Made by a program: the position numbers and the translations under genes. A stretch of 64,000 bases of DNA from Acidobacteriota bacterium. GTDB taxonomy: Bacteria > Acidobacteriota > Thermoanaerobaculia > Gp7-AA8 > JAHWKK01. The DNA is taken from NCBI GenBank assembly GCA_019347945.1, contig JAHWKK010000005.1, forward strand, positions 118,799-182,798, written 5' to 3'. The first letter of the stretch is position 1. The number at the start of each line of letters is the position of its first letter. The notes under the pieces were generated by a model. That model made no database searches. It saw nothing but the letters and a program-made list of their open reading frames with translations, and had not been told where the DNA came from. Shown here one piece after another: positions 33,732 through 43,246 of this stretch.

Positions 33732-35102
33732 ATGGCCAGCCTGACCTTTGCCCGCATAGCGGAGCTGACGGGTGGGATCGTCGACGCGGGCGGCGAGGTC
33801 GAGACCACCCGAGTCGTGATCGACAGCCGGGAGACCGACGAGAGCTCGGTCTTCTTCGCCATACGAGGGGAGCGCCATGACGGACATACCTTTCTCGACT
33901 CGGCGCTCGAGCGGGCGGTAGGAGCAGTCGTCGACCGGCCCGTCACGGCACCGCCTGGAAAGGGAATCGTCCGGGTCTCCGACACGACGACGGCACTGCA
34001 GGCGCTCGCGACCGGGATTCGTCGGGCGATCGATCCTCAGGTTGCCGGGGTGACGGGCTCGGCCGGGAAGACCACGACCAAGGAGATGCTGGCGACGCTG
34101 GTCGAGACGGAGCGCCGCACCTGGCGAACCGCCGGTAATTTCAACAATCACATCGGATTGCCCCTCAGTCTCGCCAACTCGCCGGACGACACCGAAGCGA
34201 TCATCGCGGAGATGGGGATGAGCGGTCCCGGCGAGATCGCCCTGCTGGCTCGGATCGCGGAGCCGGATCTCGGCGTTTACACGACGATTCAGCCGGTGCA
34301 CATCGAGTTCTTCGATTCGATCGACGGGATCGCGGCTGCGAAGCGCGAACTGCTCGAGAACATGCGTCAGGACGGCACGGTCGTCATCAACGCGAACGAT
34401 CGCCGAGTCGTTGCGATTGCGGAGGGCTTTCCGGGACGGATCGTTTCCTATGGAGTCGAAGTCGAAGCCGACTACCTGGCCGAAAACCTGCAGCTCCGCG
34501 GACTGCTCGGGTCGACTTTCGATCTCGTGTCGGAAGGGGAGACGCGTCCGATCGAGCTGAGCCAGCCCGGCCGGTTCAATCTCGAGAATTTGCTCGCTGC
34601 GATTGCCGGAGCGCGATCGCTCGGCATCAGCTGGGACGGGGTGATGAAAGGTATCGGGCGAGTCCGGCCCGCCAGTCACCGGGGAGAGCTCGTCGAGATC
34701 GATGGCTACACCTTGTACGACGATACCTACAACTCGAATCCGCACGCCCTCAGCAGTGCGCTGGAGTTGCTGGCGAAAGCCGACGCGAAGGGGCGCCGGA
34801 TCGCCGTGATCGGCGACATGCTGGAGCTGGGGCGGAACGAGAAGAAGTTCCATTACGACGCCGGCAATCTGGCGCCTGCGTCGATCGATGCGATCGTGGC
34901 AGTGGGGGAGCGGTCGAGGTCGGTGCTCGAGGGTGCGATCGATGCGGGGTTCGAGCGAGCGAATCTGTTCCATTTCACCGACGCGGTGAGTGCGGCGGAG
35001 TTCCTGAAGACATTTCTCGGCGAGGATGATCTGGTTCTTCTGAAGGCGTCACGTGGAATCGGACTCGATCGCGTGATCGAGATTCTTCGAGGGAACGGCT
35101 GA
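33732..35102 (+). CDS. murF: UDP-MurNAc-tripeptide:D-Ala-D-Ala ligase MurF
   Basis: 456-residue Mur ligase completing the UDP-MurNAc-pentapeptide. The ATP loop GVTGSAGKTTTKEML, the FNNHIGLPLSL segment and the C-terminal YDDTYNSNPHALSSAL motif are diagnostic. The ATG at 33732 gives the family N-terminus (MASLTFARIAELTGG); upstream in-frame codons look non-coding. The 184-base gap after murE, with AT-rich sequence at 33540-33585, may hold an internal promoter. The start of mraY overlaps its stop. Confidence 0.95.
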   Translation: MASLTFARIAELTGGIVDAGGEVETTRVVIDSRETDESSVFFAIRGERHDGHTFLDSALERAVGAVVDRPVTAPPGKGIVRVSDTTTALQALATGIRRAIDPQVAGVTGSAGKTTTKEMLATLVETERRTWRTAGNFNNHIGLPLSLANSPDDTEAIIAEMGMSGPGEIALLARIAEPDLGVYTTIQPVHIEFFDSIDGIAAAKRELLENMRQDGTVVINANDRRVVAIAEGFPGRIVSYGVEVEADYLAENLQLRGLLGSTFDLVSEGETRPIELSQPGRFNLENLLAAIAGARSLGISWDGVMKGIGRVRPASHRGELVEIDGYTLYDDTYNSNPHALSSALELLAKADAKGRRIAVIGDMLELGRNEKKFHYDAGNLAPASIDAIVAVGERSRSVLEGAIDAGFERANLFHFTDAVSAAEFLKTFLGEDDLVLLKASRGIGLDRVIEILRGNG

Positions 35103-36190
35103 TGCTTTATTACCTTCTCTTTCCTCTTCGAGAGTTCATCTCCGGGTTCAATGTCTTCCGCTACATCACGTTTCGAACAGCGTGGGCGGCGCTGACGGCG
35201 CTGGCCATCTGTTTCGTGATCGGGCCATACCTGATCCGCCAGCTCGCCCGGATCAAGGCGGGGCAGTTCATCCGGGAAGAGGGGCCGAAGTCGCACCAGA
35301 CCAAGTCGGGAACACCGACGATGGGCGGCATCCTGATCGTGCTCGCGATTCTGGTCCCGACGATTCTCTGGGCCGACATCATGAATCCGTTCATCTGGAT
35401 CATTCTGTTCGTCACGGTCAGCTATGCCGCGATCGGCTTCTATGACGATTTCCAGAAGATCGCGAAACGGCAGAATCTCGGGTTGACGACGAAGCAGAAG
35501 TTTTCGCTTCAGATTCTCGTCGCCCTGATCGCGGCGCTGATGATGGCGTATCTGCCCCAGCTTCGGGAGCAATACAATCCCAACCTGACGCTTCCTTTCT
35601 TCGCCGATCTGGTGATCCCGCTCGGGGTCTTCTACATACCGTTCGTCGTTCTGGTTCTCGTAGGTGCGTCGAACGCGGTGAATCTCACCGACGGCCTCGA
35701 CGGGCTCGCGATCGGATCGGTTCTCGTCGCTGCGGGGACGTATGCGGTGCTCAGCTACGCGGCGGGCAACTTCACGGTCTCCACCTATCTCCGGATCGCC
35801 TCGGTTCAGAATGCCGGTGAGCTGGCGGTGTTCTGCGGGGCCATGGTCGGGGCTTCGCTCGGGTTTCTCTGGTTCAATGCGCATCCGGCGAAGGTATTCA
35901 TGGGCGACGTCGGCTCGCTCGCGCTCGGCGGTGCAATTGGTTGTATCGCACTGATGATCAAGCAGGAGATCCTGCTGGTGCTCGTCGGCGGTCTCTTCGT
36001 CCTGGAGGCACTTTCAGTGATCATTCAGGTGATCGCCTTCAAACTGACCGGGCGACGGGTCTTTCGAATGTCGCCACTGCATCACCATTTCGAATTGTCG
36101 GGCTGGAACGAGACGCAGGTCGTCGTCCGATTCTGGATCATCGCGATCATTTTCGCGTTGTTCAGCCTGTCTACGCTGAAGTTGAGATAA
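35102..36190 (+). CDS. mraY: Phospho-MurNAc-pentapeptide transferase MraY
   Basis: 362-residue inner-membrane enzyme with about ten membrane helices that makes lipid I from UDP-MurNAc-pentapeptide and undecaprenyl phosphate. Signature segments: KSGTPTMGGILI, GFYDDFQKI (Asp pair), NLTDGLDGLAIG, KVFMGDVGSLALGG and MSPLHHHFELSGW with the conserved HHH. Confidence 0.97.
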   Translation: MLYYLLFPLREFISGFNVFRYITFRTAWAALTALAICFVIGPYLIRQLARIKAGQFIREEGPKSHQTKSGTPTMGGILIVLAILVPTILWADIMNPFIWIILFVTVSYAAIGFYDDFQKIAKRQNLGLTTKQKFSLQILVALIAALMMAYLPQLREQYNPNLTLPFFADLVIPLGVFYIPFVVLVLVGASNAVNLTDGLDGLAIGSVLVAAGTYAVLSYAAGNFTVSTYLRIASVQNAGELAVFCGAMVGASLGFLWFNAHPAKVFMGDVGSLALGGAIGCIALMIKQEILLVLVGGLFVLEALSVIIQVIAFKLTGRRVFRMSPLHHHFELSGWNETQVVVRFWIIAIIFALFSLSTLKLR

Positions 36191-36218
36191 GGCTTCGTTC
36201 GAGGGAGGGGAGGGAAGA

Positions 36219-37559
36219 GTGAGCACGGAGCGAGTTACGGTATTCGGGGCAGCGCGGTCGGGTGTCGCGGCTGCGAATCTCCTCGTGAGGAGGGGCGCAT
36301 CCGTGACCGTGACCGACCGGGAGGAAGCCTCCGCTCTGCCGCTGCTCGACAAGCTGCTTCCCGAGGCCGGTCGCGTGCTCGGTGGACATCCCGAGTCAGT
36401 TCTCGAGAATGTCGACTACGTCGTCCTCAGCCCGGGAATCCCGGCAACCATCGAACCGCTCCGCACCGCCCGAGAGAAAGGAATCCCCGTGATCTCGGAG
36501 ATCGAGCTGGCCTTTCGGGCGCTACGAGGGGAAGTCATTGCCGTGACGGGCTCGAATGGCAAGTCGACGACCACGGCTCTGATCGGAGAGATTCTCGATG
36601 CCGCGGGGCTCGACCCGATCGTCGCCGGAAACATCGGAGCTCCGCTGAGCGAACAGGTCGACCTCCACCGGGACCGTCACTATGTGATCGAGCTCTCCTC
36701 GTTCCAGCTGGAAACCCTCGATACGTTCCGCGCCGACGTCGCGATTCTTCTCAACATCACGCCCGACCATCTCGACCGCTACGATTCGATCGAGCAGTAC
36801 GCCGAAGCGAAGTACCGGATTTTCGACCGCCAGCGCCGCGATGACGTCGCGATTCTCAACGCGGAGAACCGTTACTGTCTGCGTGCCGCGAGCGCGGCGA
36901 AGCGATGGTGCTTCTCGTCGAAGCGCGAGGTCGTACCCGGAGCCTGGGCCACCCGTGATTCTCTCTTCGTCAATATCGGCCGGGGGGGGCAGGCGATCCC
37001 TCGATCGACGCTGAAGCTGGTTGGATCGGCCAATGTCGAGAACGCCCTCGCGGCATGGCTCGCCGCTCGGGCGGTGAATGTGTCCGATGAGATCGTGGCG
37101 CGGGCGTTCGAGACGTTCCGGGGTCTGCCTCACCGGATGGAAACGGTGAGCGAGAGGGATCAGATCCGATGGATCAACGACTCGAAGGGGACGAACGTCG
37201 ATGCGACGATTGCGTCTCTCGAAGGCCTTCCGTCCGGAAAGGTCATCCTGATTCTCGGAGGACGGGACAAGGGAGGCGACTTCCGCTCGATGTCGGAAAT
37301 CGTCAGCCGGAAGGCGAAAGTCGTGCTGACGATCGGTGAGGGGGCGCCGAAGATCGAGGAGGCACTCCAGGATGCGGTCGAAGTGGTCTCGGCCGGCGAT
37401 CTCGACAAGGCGGTCGAAATTGCGGCCAGCCGCGCGCGTGCGGGAGACGTCGTGCTGCTCTCGCCCGCATGTGCGAGCTTCGACCAGTACCGCGATTTCG
37501 AAGAGCGAGGCGAACATTTCAGGCGGCTGGCGACCGGCGCGAAGGAGGTCGCCTCATGA
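36219..37559 (+). CDS. murD: UDP-MurNAc-L-Ala:D-Glu ligase MurD
   Basis: 446-residue Mur ligase adding D-glutamate. The N-terminal FGAARSGVAAANLL Rossmann loop, the ATP loop VTGSNGKSTTTALIG (near residue 108), LNITPDHLDRY and INDSKGTNVDAT are all present. The start is a GTG with a strong GGAGGGGAGG site. Its stop overlaps the ftsW start. Confidence 0.96.
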   Translation: MSTERVTVFGAARSGVAAANLLVRRGASVTVTDREEASALPLLDKLLPEAGRVLGGHPESVLENVDYVVLSPGIPATIEPLRTAREKGIPVISEIELAFRALRGEVIAVTGSNGKSTTTALIGEILDAAGLDPIVAGNIGAPLSEQVDLHRDRHYVIELSSFQLETLDTFRADVAILLNITPDHLDRYDSIEQYAEAKYRIFDRQRRDDVAILNAENRYCLRAASAAKRWCFSSKREVVPGAWATRDSLFVNIGRGGQAIPRSTLKLVGSANVENALAAWLAARAVNVSDEIVARAFETFRGLPHRMETVSERDQIRWINDSKGTNVDATIASLEGLPSGKVILILGGRDKGGDFRSMSEIVSRKAKVVLTIGEGAPKIEEALQDAVEVVSAGDLDKAVEIAASRARAGDVVLLSPACASFDQYRDFEERGEHFRRLATGAKEVAS

Positions 37560-38659
37560 GCCGGAAGCTGACCTACGACCGTACACTCTTCGGCGCCGCG
37601 CTCATGATCCTGCTGATCGGGCTCGCGATGATCTACAGCGCCTCGGCGATCATCGCGGCGCAGAAGACCGGGATCTCGAGTCCCTACCACTTCTTCCTCA
37701 GACAGTGTGTTTTCCTCGCGATCGGATCGTTCGTGATGTTCGCCGCCATGCATCTCGATCTCGCGAAACTGAGGGACTGGAAGTTCGTTCTGCTCACGAT
37801 GACGATCACTGTCGGTGCGCTGGTCGCCGTGCTGTTCCAGCCAGCCATCAACGGCTCCCGGCGATGGTTCTCGCTGGGTGCGTTCCAGGCGCAACCGGCG
37901 GAAGTCGCAAAGCTGGCGGTCGTGATCTTTCTCGCTACGCAGCTCGCAAAGAGGGAGGATCGGATCAACGAGCTCGGCTCGACGCTTCTCCCGCTCGCCG
38001 GCATCCTGGCGATTCCGCTCGGTCTGATTCTCCTCGAGCCCGATTTCGGTACGGCGGCCGTCCTCGGGACGGTCGTCATGACGATGCTCTTCGTCGCCGG
38101 CGTGACCTGGAGGAAAATCCTCCTCTTCTCTCTCGGAGGTATCCCCCTGGTCACGGCGCTGGTTCTCGGCGCCGAGTACCGGCGTTCCCGGATCATGGCC
38201 TTTCTTCATCCGGAGTCCGATCCATTCGGGTCTGGCTTCCAGGTTATGCAGAGCCTGATCGCATTCGGTACCGGTGGGCTGACCGGTGTCGGAATCGGAA
38301 GCGGAAGGCAGAAGCTCTTCTATCTTCCCGAGCCCCACACCGACTTCATCTTTGCGATCGTCGGGGAGGAGCTCGGTTTCATCGGATCGGTCATTCTCAT
38401 CCTCCTGTTCGCGGTTGTCGTATGGAGAGGGGCGCGAATCGCCTGGTCGTCTTCGGATGCCTTCATTCGCTACGCCGCAGTCGGCCTGACCGTGATGATC
38501 GCGGTTCAGGCGCTCGTGAACATGAGTGTCGCGCTCGCGCTGCTTCCGACCAAAGGCATTCCTCTTCCACTCGTCAGCTACGGCGGATCCTCTTTGATCG
38601 TGACGATGGCAGCGGCGGGTCTTCTCCTCAACATGTCGCAACACACGGGGCGGGTATGA
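37556..38659 (+). CDS. ftsW: Peptidoglycan glycosyltransferase FtsW
   Basis: 367-residue SEDS-family polymerase with about ten membrane helices. Diagnostic segments are MIYSASAIIAA, the FQAQPAEVAKLAVV loop (polymerase region) and IGSGRQKLFYLPEPHTDFIFA with EELGFIGS. The ATG at 37556 overlaps the murD stop. It works with the class B PBP of this cluster (ftsI). Confidence 0.95.
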   Translation: MSRKLTYDRTLFGAALMILLIGLAMIYSASAIIAAQKTGISSPYHFFLRQCVFLAIGSFVMFAAMHLDLAKLRDWKFVLLTMTITVGALVAVLFQPAINGSRRWFSLGAFQAQPAEVAKLAVVIFLATQLAKREDRINELGSTLLPLAGILAIPLGLILLEPDFGTAAVLGTVVMTMLFVAGVTWRKILLFSLGGIPLVTALVLGAEYRRSRIMAFLHPESDPFGSGFQVMQSLIAFGTGGLTGVGIGSGRQKLFYLPEPHTDFIFAIVGEELGFIGSVILILLFAVVVWRGARIAWSSSDAFIRYAAVGLTVMIAVQALVNMSVALALLPTKGIPLPLVSYGGSSLIVTMAAAGLLLNMSQHTGRV

Positions 38660-39750
38660 GCGCTTCGAAGACCCTGATGATCGCGGGCGGTGGGACCGGA
38701 GGGCACATCTATCCGGCGATTGCCATCGCCCGGGAGTGGATGGCCCGGGATCCCGACCGGAAGGTCGTCTTCGTCGGAACACGCTACGGACTCGAGAAGG
38801 AGATCGTCCCGCGCGAGGGATTTCCTCTGGAATTCGTCGAAGTCCGGGGACTGAAAGGGAAGTCTGCCCTGGAAACCGTCAAAAACCTTTTCCGGATACC
38901 GATGGCCTTTCCGCGCGCGTGGAGGCTCATCTCGAGACACGATCCCGATGCTCTGCTCGGCGTGGGAGGCTACGCCTCGGGGCCGGTGCTGCTGATCGGA
39001 GCGCTTCGCAGGAGGCCGACGATCGTCCAGGAACAGAACGCCTATCCCGGGATCACCAACCGGATCCTGGCAAAGGTCGCTACCCGGATTGCCGTGGCGT
39101 TTCCCAGGGCCCTCGAGATCTTTGGACGGGAGGGAACCGTAACGGGCAATCCGGTAAGGAGCGAGTTCTTCGAGCTAGCGCGGACGATTGCGCCGGGCGA
39201 TGTCCGGCCGACGCTTCTGGTATTTGGTGGCAGCCAGGGCTCCCATGTCCTGAACGAAACGATGCTCGGTGCCCTGCCGGGCCTGGCACCGCTCTCCGGG
39301 CAACTCACCATTCTGCATCAGACGGGGAAGGCGGACTACGAACGGGTCCGCCGCGCCTACGAGGAGTCGGCGTTCCCCGCCTCAGGGGTGACTCCGTACA
39401 TCGACGACATGGCGGCGCGGATGGCGTCGGCCGATCTGGTTCTCTGCCGCGCGGGCGCGATCACGATCAGCGAGCTGGCGGCGGTCGGAAGGGCATCGAT
39501 CCTGGTGCCCTTCGCCCACGCCTCCGACAATCATCAGGAATTCAACGCCCGTCAGGTCGAGAGTGCGGGGGGTGCCGGGGTGATCACGGAGGCGGAACTG
39601 AGCCCCGAGCGACTGGCGGCAACGATTCGCGAGCTGATCGGTGATCCGAGAAGACTGCAACTGATGGGGGAGTCGTCGAGGAAGCTCGCGACGGAGAATT
39701 CGGCGAGTGCCATCGTCGACCTGATCGAGGGGACGATCCCGGGAGATTGA
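38656..39750 (+). CDS. murG: UDP-GlcNAc:lipid I N-acetylglucosaminyltransferase MurG
   Basis: 364-residue peripheral membrane GT28 enzyme making lipid II. The N-terminal GGGTGGHIYPAIAIA loop, GVGGYASGPVLL, the EQNAYPG segment and the C-terminal FGGSQGSHVLN and CRAGAITISELA sites are present. The start overlaps the ftsW stop (ATGA). Confidence 0.97.
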   Translation: MSASKTLMIAGGGTGGHIYPAIAIAREWMARDPDRKVVFVGTRYGLEKEIVPREGFPLEFVEVRGLKGKSALETVKNLFRIPMAFPRAWRLISRHDPDALLGVGGYASGPVLLIGALRRRPTIVQEQNAYPGITNRILAKVATRIAVAFPRALEIFGREGTVTGNPVRSEFFELARTIAPGDVRPTLLVFGGSQGSHVLNETMLGALPGLAPLSGQLTILHQTGKADYERVRRAYEESAFPASGVTPYIDDMAARMASADLVLCRAGAITISELAAVGRASILVPFAHASDNHQEFNARQVESAGGAGVITEAELSPERLAATIRELIGDPRRLQLMGESSRKLATENSASAIVDLIEGTIPGD

Positions 39751-39775
39751 ACTGCGCGTGAATAGAAATTACAAT
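39747..39775 (+). promoter_or_regulatory. Internal promoter before murC
   Basis: TTGAAC (39747-39752) and TACAAT (39770-39775) are spaced by 17 bases in the only AT-rich gap of this part of the cluster. Transcription would begin near 39782, about 17 bases before the murC start. Confidence 0.6.
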
Positions 39776-39782
39776 AAACATT

Positions 39783-39800
39783 ATCAGACGAATATCTGAT
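39783..39800 (+). promoter_or_regulatory. Hairpin overlapping the murC start codon
   Basis: ATCAGA-CGAATA-TCTGAT is a perfect six-base inverted repeat whose right arm contains the first two bases of the murC ATG (39799). No Shine-Dalgarno sequence is visible ahead of this start. Confidence 0.5.
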
Positions 39801-41178
39801 GAAATTCGGTCGAATAAAGAATATCCATTTCGTCGGCATCGGCGGGATCGGCATGAGCGGGATCGCTGAGATCCTCTCGAACTACGAGTTGAGCCTTTCC
39901 GGGTGTGACGCGAAACTGTCTCCGGAAACGAAGCGCCTGGCAGCCCGAGGCATCCCGATCCAGAAGGGACACGATCCGGCACACGTGGAGGGAGCCGATC
40001 TCCTGGTGATCTCGTCTGCGATACCCGCGAGCAACGAGGAAGTCGCGACCGCCCGGTCACGCCGCGTACCGGTCATCCGGCGTGCGGAGATGCTGGGTGA
40101 GCTGACGCGACTGAAGCGGGGGATCGCAATCGGTGGAACTCACGGGAAGACGACCACCTCAGCGATGACCGCGAAGGTACTTTCACATGGGGGCCTCGAC
40201 CCTACCCTGATCGTGGGTGGAGTGCTGCGGGATTTCAGCTCGAACGCAAAACTCGGGACTGGAGACATCCTCGTGGTCGAGGCGGACGAGTACGATCGCT
40301 CACTTCTGACGTTGCATCCCGAGATCGCGGTGATCACCAATATCGAGGTCGATCATCTCGACATTTACGAAGATCTGGACGACATCCGCTCGACGTTTGG
40401 CCAGTTCGTCGGGCGAGTTCCGTTTTACGGTCTGGCCATCGGATGCGTCGACGATCCGCGGGTTTCGGCGCTCCTCGACAGCTCGTCGAAGCGGTTTGTC
40501 GGGTACGGGCTCGGGGAGAGCGCGACGCTGCGCGCGCTGGAGCTCGAGCACGTTGGAGGAGGATGCCGCTTCACGGTAAGCCTGGACGGCAAAGAGCTCG
40601 GGAGAGTATCGCTGTCGGTGCCGGGGGAGCACAACGTCCGGAATGCGCTCGCCGCGATCGCGGTGGGACTGGAGCTCGAGGTGCCCTTCGAGAAGATCGC
40701 CGAGGCGCTCGCCGAGTTTCAGGGAGTCGAGCGGCGCTTCCAGCACATGGGTCAGTTTCGCGGCGCCCTGGTCGTGGACGACTACGGTCATCACCCGACC
40801 GAGGTCGAGGCGACGATCATGGCGGCGCGGAACAGCTACCGCGAGCGTCGTCTCTTCGTGATCTTTCAGCCTCATCTCTATTCGAGAACGAGAGACTTCT
40901 TCGCGGAGTTCGCACAGGTATTGTCGATGGCCGATCTCGCCTGGGTGATTCCGGTTTACGGCGCGCGTGAAGAACCGATCGACGGAGTGTCGTCGGCCCT
41001 GATCACCGAGGCATCGGCCAGGCGAGGAGCCGAGCAGGTGCAGCTGGTCGACGGTACTCACGCTCAGATTCTCGAGCGACTCAGCGAAGTTGCCGGGCCG
41101 AACGATGTGATCATCACCATGGGAGCCGGCGACGTACACGAGATTGCAGAGCAACTGGTTTCGAAAGGCCCGGCATGA
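39799..41178 (+). CDS. murC: UDP-MurNAc:L-alanine ligase MurC
   Basis: 459-residue cytosolic Mur ligase adding the first stem amino acid. The N-terminal HFVGIGGIGMSGIAE loop, the ATP loop IGGTHGKTTTSAM (near residue 114), EADEYDRSLL and DDYGHHPTEVEATI are diagnostic. In many genomes murB and ddl follow murC; here ftsQ follows directly with a four-base overlap. Confidence 0.97.
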   Translation: MKFGRIKNIHFVGIGGIGMSGIAEILSNYELSLSGCDAKLSPETKRLAARGIPIQKGHDPAHVEGADLLVISSAIPASNEEVATARSRRVPVIRRAEMLGELTRLKRGIAIGGTHGKTTTSAMTAKVLSHGGLDPTLIVGGVLRDFSSNAKLGTGDILVVEADEYDRSLLTLHPEIAVITNIEVDHLDIYEDLDDIRSTFGQFVGRVPFYGLAIGCVDDPRVSALLDSSSKRFVGYGLGESATLRALELEHVGGGCRFTVSLDGKELGRVSLSVPGEHNVRNALAAIAVGLELEVPFEKIAEALAEFQGVERRFQHMGQFRGALVVDDYGHHPTEVEATIMAARNSYRERRLFVIFQPHLYSRTRDFFAEFAQVLSMADLAWVIPVYGAREEPIDGVSSALITEASARRGAEQVQLVDGTHAQILERLSEVAGPNDVIITMGAGDVHEIAEQLVSKGPA

Positions 41179-41981
41179 GCGAATTCTTTCGCCCGGCCGA
41201 CGTCGTCACCAGAACGCGAAACCGGCGCCGGCAACGGGTCCGTGCGATCGCCGGATTGCTGGCGAATGTCCTCGTCGTCGGCTCGCTCGTGGGAGGCGGC
41301 TGGCTGGTGTGGACCAACGCGCGATCGGACGAGCGATTTTCGATCAACCGAGTCGAGCTCGACCCTTCGCCTCGCTCGGATGATCCGGAAGTCCTCCGGA
41401 TCATCGAGGGCCTCAAGGGACGGAATCTGTTCTCGACGGATCTGGACTCGATCCGGGCCGAGCTCGGGGGGATCGATGGCATCCGTGAGGCGACCGTCGA
41501 AAAGGTCGTTCCCGACGGACTCCGGATCGCGATCTCCGAGCGCAGACCGGTCGCGATCTGGCGAGCCACTCACGGCGACGTCTTCGTCGATGAAACCGGA
41601 CGGGAGTTCAGGACCTGGTCGGGCGCCGAGGAAGCCGTCAGTCTTCCGTCGATCGTGAACGCCGAGTCACGGAGGATCGCGCCGGCGGTTCGATTCATCG
41701 CGGAGCTGCGGCAGACGGATCCGGAGCTCGCCGGGGCTCTCGTATCGCTCGAGCCCCTTGAGCACGACCAATGGGCGATTGTGGATTCGAGACTCGGTAC
41801 GACGATCAAAGTCGCCGAGAAGGACGTCATCGACAAGTGGCGCCTGCTTTATGCGATTGCACTGCGAGAGCAATGGGAGCCGCAGTCGGTGGCGTATGCC
41901 GACCTGAGATTCGAGCGTCAGATCGTCGTCAACCACGACATCCGACGACCAACTGGGGGGAGTGATCATGGCGAAAAATGA
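41175..41981 (+). CDS. ftsQ: Cell division protein FtsQ
   Basis: 268 residues: a basic cytoplasmic N-terminus (TRTRNRRRQRVRA), one membrane helix (about 24-45) and a periplasmic POTRA-like domain (FSINRVELDPSPRSDDPEVL, GIREATVEKVVPDGLRIAIS, ERRPVAIW), as in FtsQ/DivIB. It links early and late division proteins. It lies between murC and ftsA, overlapping both. Confidence 0.9.
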   Translation: MSEFFRPADVVTRTRNRRRQRVRAIAGLLANVLVVGSLVGGGWLVWTNARSDERFSINRVELDPSPRSDDPEVLRIIEGLKGRNLFSTDLDSIRAELGGIDGIREATVEKVVPDGLRIAISERRPVAIWRATHGDVFVDETGREFRTWSGAEEAVSLPSIVNAESRRIAPAVRFIAELRQTDPELAGALVSLEPLEHDQWAIVDSRLGTTIKVAEKDVIDKWRLLYAIALREQWEPQSVAYADLRFERQIVVNHDIRRPTGGSDHGEK

Positions 41982-43197
41982 AAAGCACGTCGTAGCGATC
42001 GACATCGGGACATCGAAGGTCTGCGTACTCGTCGGTGAAGCGAACCAGCACGGGGTCGTCGAGGTGACGGGCAAGGGGACCGCGTCGATGCGAGGCACCC
42101 GTCGCGGCAACATCATCAATCTCGACCAGGCAATCGAAGCCCTCCGGAAGGCGGTCGATGAAGCCGAAGTGATGGCCGGAGTTCAGATCGAGTCCGCATG
42201 GGTCGGCGTTTCCGGCGACCACATCCGATCGCTAAATTCCCGGGGCGTCGTTTCCGTGATGGGCCGCGGGAAGGAAGTCTCCCGCGAAGACATCGACCGC
42301 GTGATCGAGGCCTCCCGATCGATCAACGTCCCTGCGGAGCTCGAGCTCCTCCACGTCATACCGCGGGAGTTCGTCCTCGACGGACAGAACGGAATCCGGG
42401 ATCCGCTCGGCATGACCGGGTCGAGGCTCGAAGCGAATGTCCACATCGTGACCGGCGCCCGGACTCACGACCAGAACATTCAGACGTGCGTGAATCGGGC
42501 AGGCATCGTGGTCGAGGAGCTCGTTGCGGAACCGCTCGCGGCGGCTGAAGCCGTGCTGACCCCCGACGAGCGGGAGATGGGCGTGCTCCTGATGGACATC
42601 GGATCGGGCACGACCGACTACGCCGTGTTCGTCGAGGACAACGTGGTGTGGACGAATGTGCTGCCCGTCGGAGCCGGCCACTTCACCTCGGATATCTCGG
42701 TCGTGCTGCGGACGCCGATGGAGGATGCGGAGCGGATCAAGAAGCGGTACGGGCGGGCGCTGCACACGGTCGAGCAGGATGACGAGCCGATCGAAGTCCC
42801 AGCGGTCGGCGGCCGCTCGCCGCGTATCCTGCCGCGATACGAGCTGACCAACATTCTCGAGCCGCGAGCCGCGGAGCTCGCCAAGCTCGTATCGGATGAT
42901 CTTCGCAATGCGGGACTCGACCAGGAGCTGCGAGCGGGAGTCGTCGTGGTCGGCGGAGGAGCCGAGCTCGAGGGGATGGCCGAAATGATCGAACAGATCT
43001 TCGATCAGCAGGTCCGTCGAGGAATCCCGAGAGACATCGGCGGACTGGTCGACACCGTTCGCGGCCCTCAATGGGCGGCAGCGACGGGTCTTCTGAAGTG
43101 GGGCAATGGAGTGAGGCGGCGCCTCGAAGCGGTGCCGAAGCGCAGCGGATTCTCGAAAGTCGCGGACAGCGTGAGGCAGTGGTTCACCCTGGGATGA
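41968..43197 (+). CDS. ftsA: Cell division protein FtsA
   Basis: 409-residue actin-like ATPase that anchors FtsZ to the membrane. Present are [17 protein letters not shown] (phosphate 1), the SHS2 1C domain region ([19 protein letters not shown]), [13 protein letters not shown] (phosphate 2) and [12 protein letters not shown] (adenosine site). The C-terminal amphipathic helix ([14 protein letters not shown]) is the membrane tether. The ATG at 41968 is chosen behind a GGGGGGAG site; a GTG two codons upstream is possible. Confidence 0.96.
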   Translation: MAKNEKHVVAIDIGTSKVCVLVGEANQHGVVEVTGKGTASMRGTRRGNIINLDQAIEALRKAVDEAEVMAGVQIESAWVGVSGDHIRSLNSRGVVSVMGRGKEVSREDIDRVIEASRSINVPAELELLHVIPREFVLDGQNGIRDPLGMTGSRLEANVHIVTGARTHDQNIQTCVNRAGIVVEELVAEPLAAAEAVLTPDEREMGVLLMDIGSGTTDYAVFVEDNVVWTNVLPVGAGHFTSDISVVLRTPMEDAERIKKRYGRALHTVEQDDEPIEVPAVGGRSPRILPRYELTNILEPRAAELAKLVSDDLRNAGLDQELRAGVVVVGGGAELEGMAEMIEQIFDQQVRRGIPRDIGGLVDTVRGPQWAAATGLLKWGNGVRRRLEAVPKRSGFSKVADSVRQWFTLG

Positions 43198-43246
43198 ACA
43201 GATACGAAACCGACGGAGCGGCGACCCCGCTCGATGGGAGGAATTG

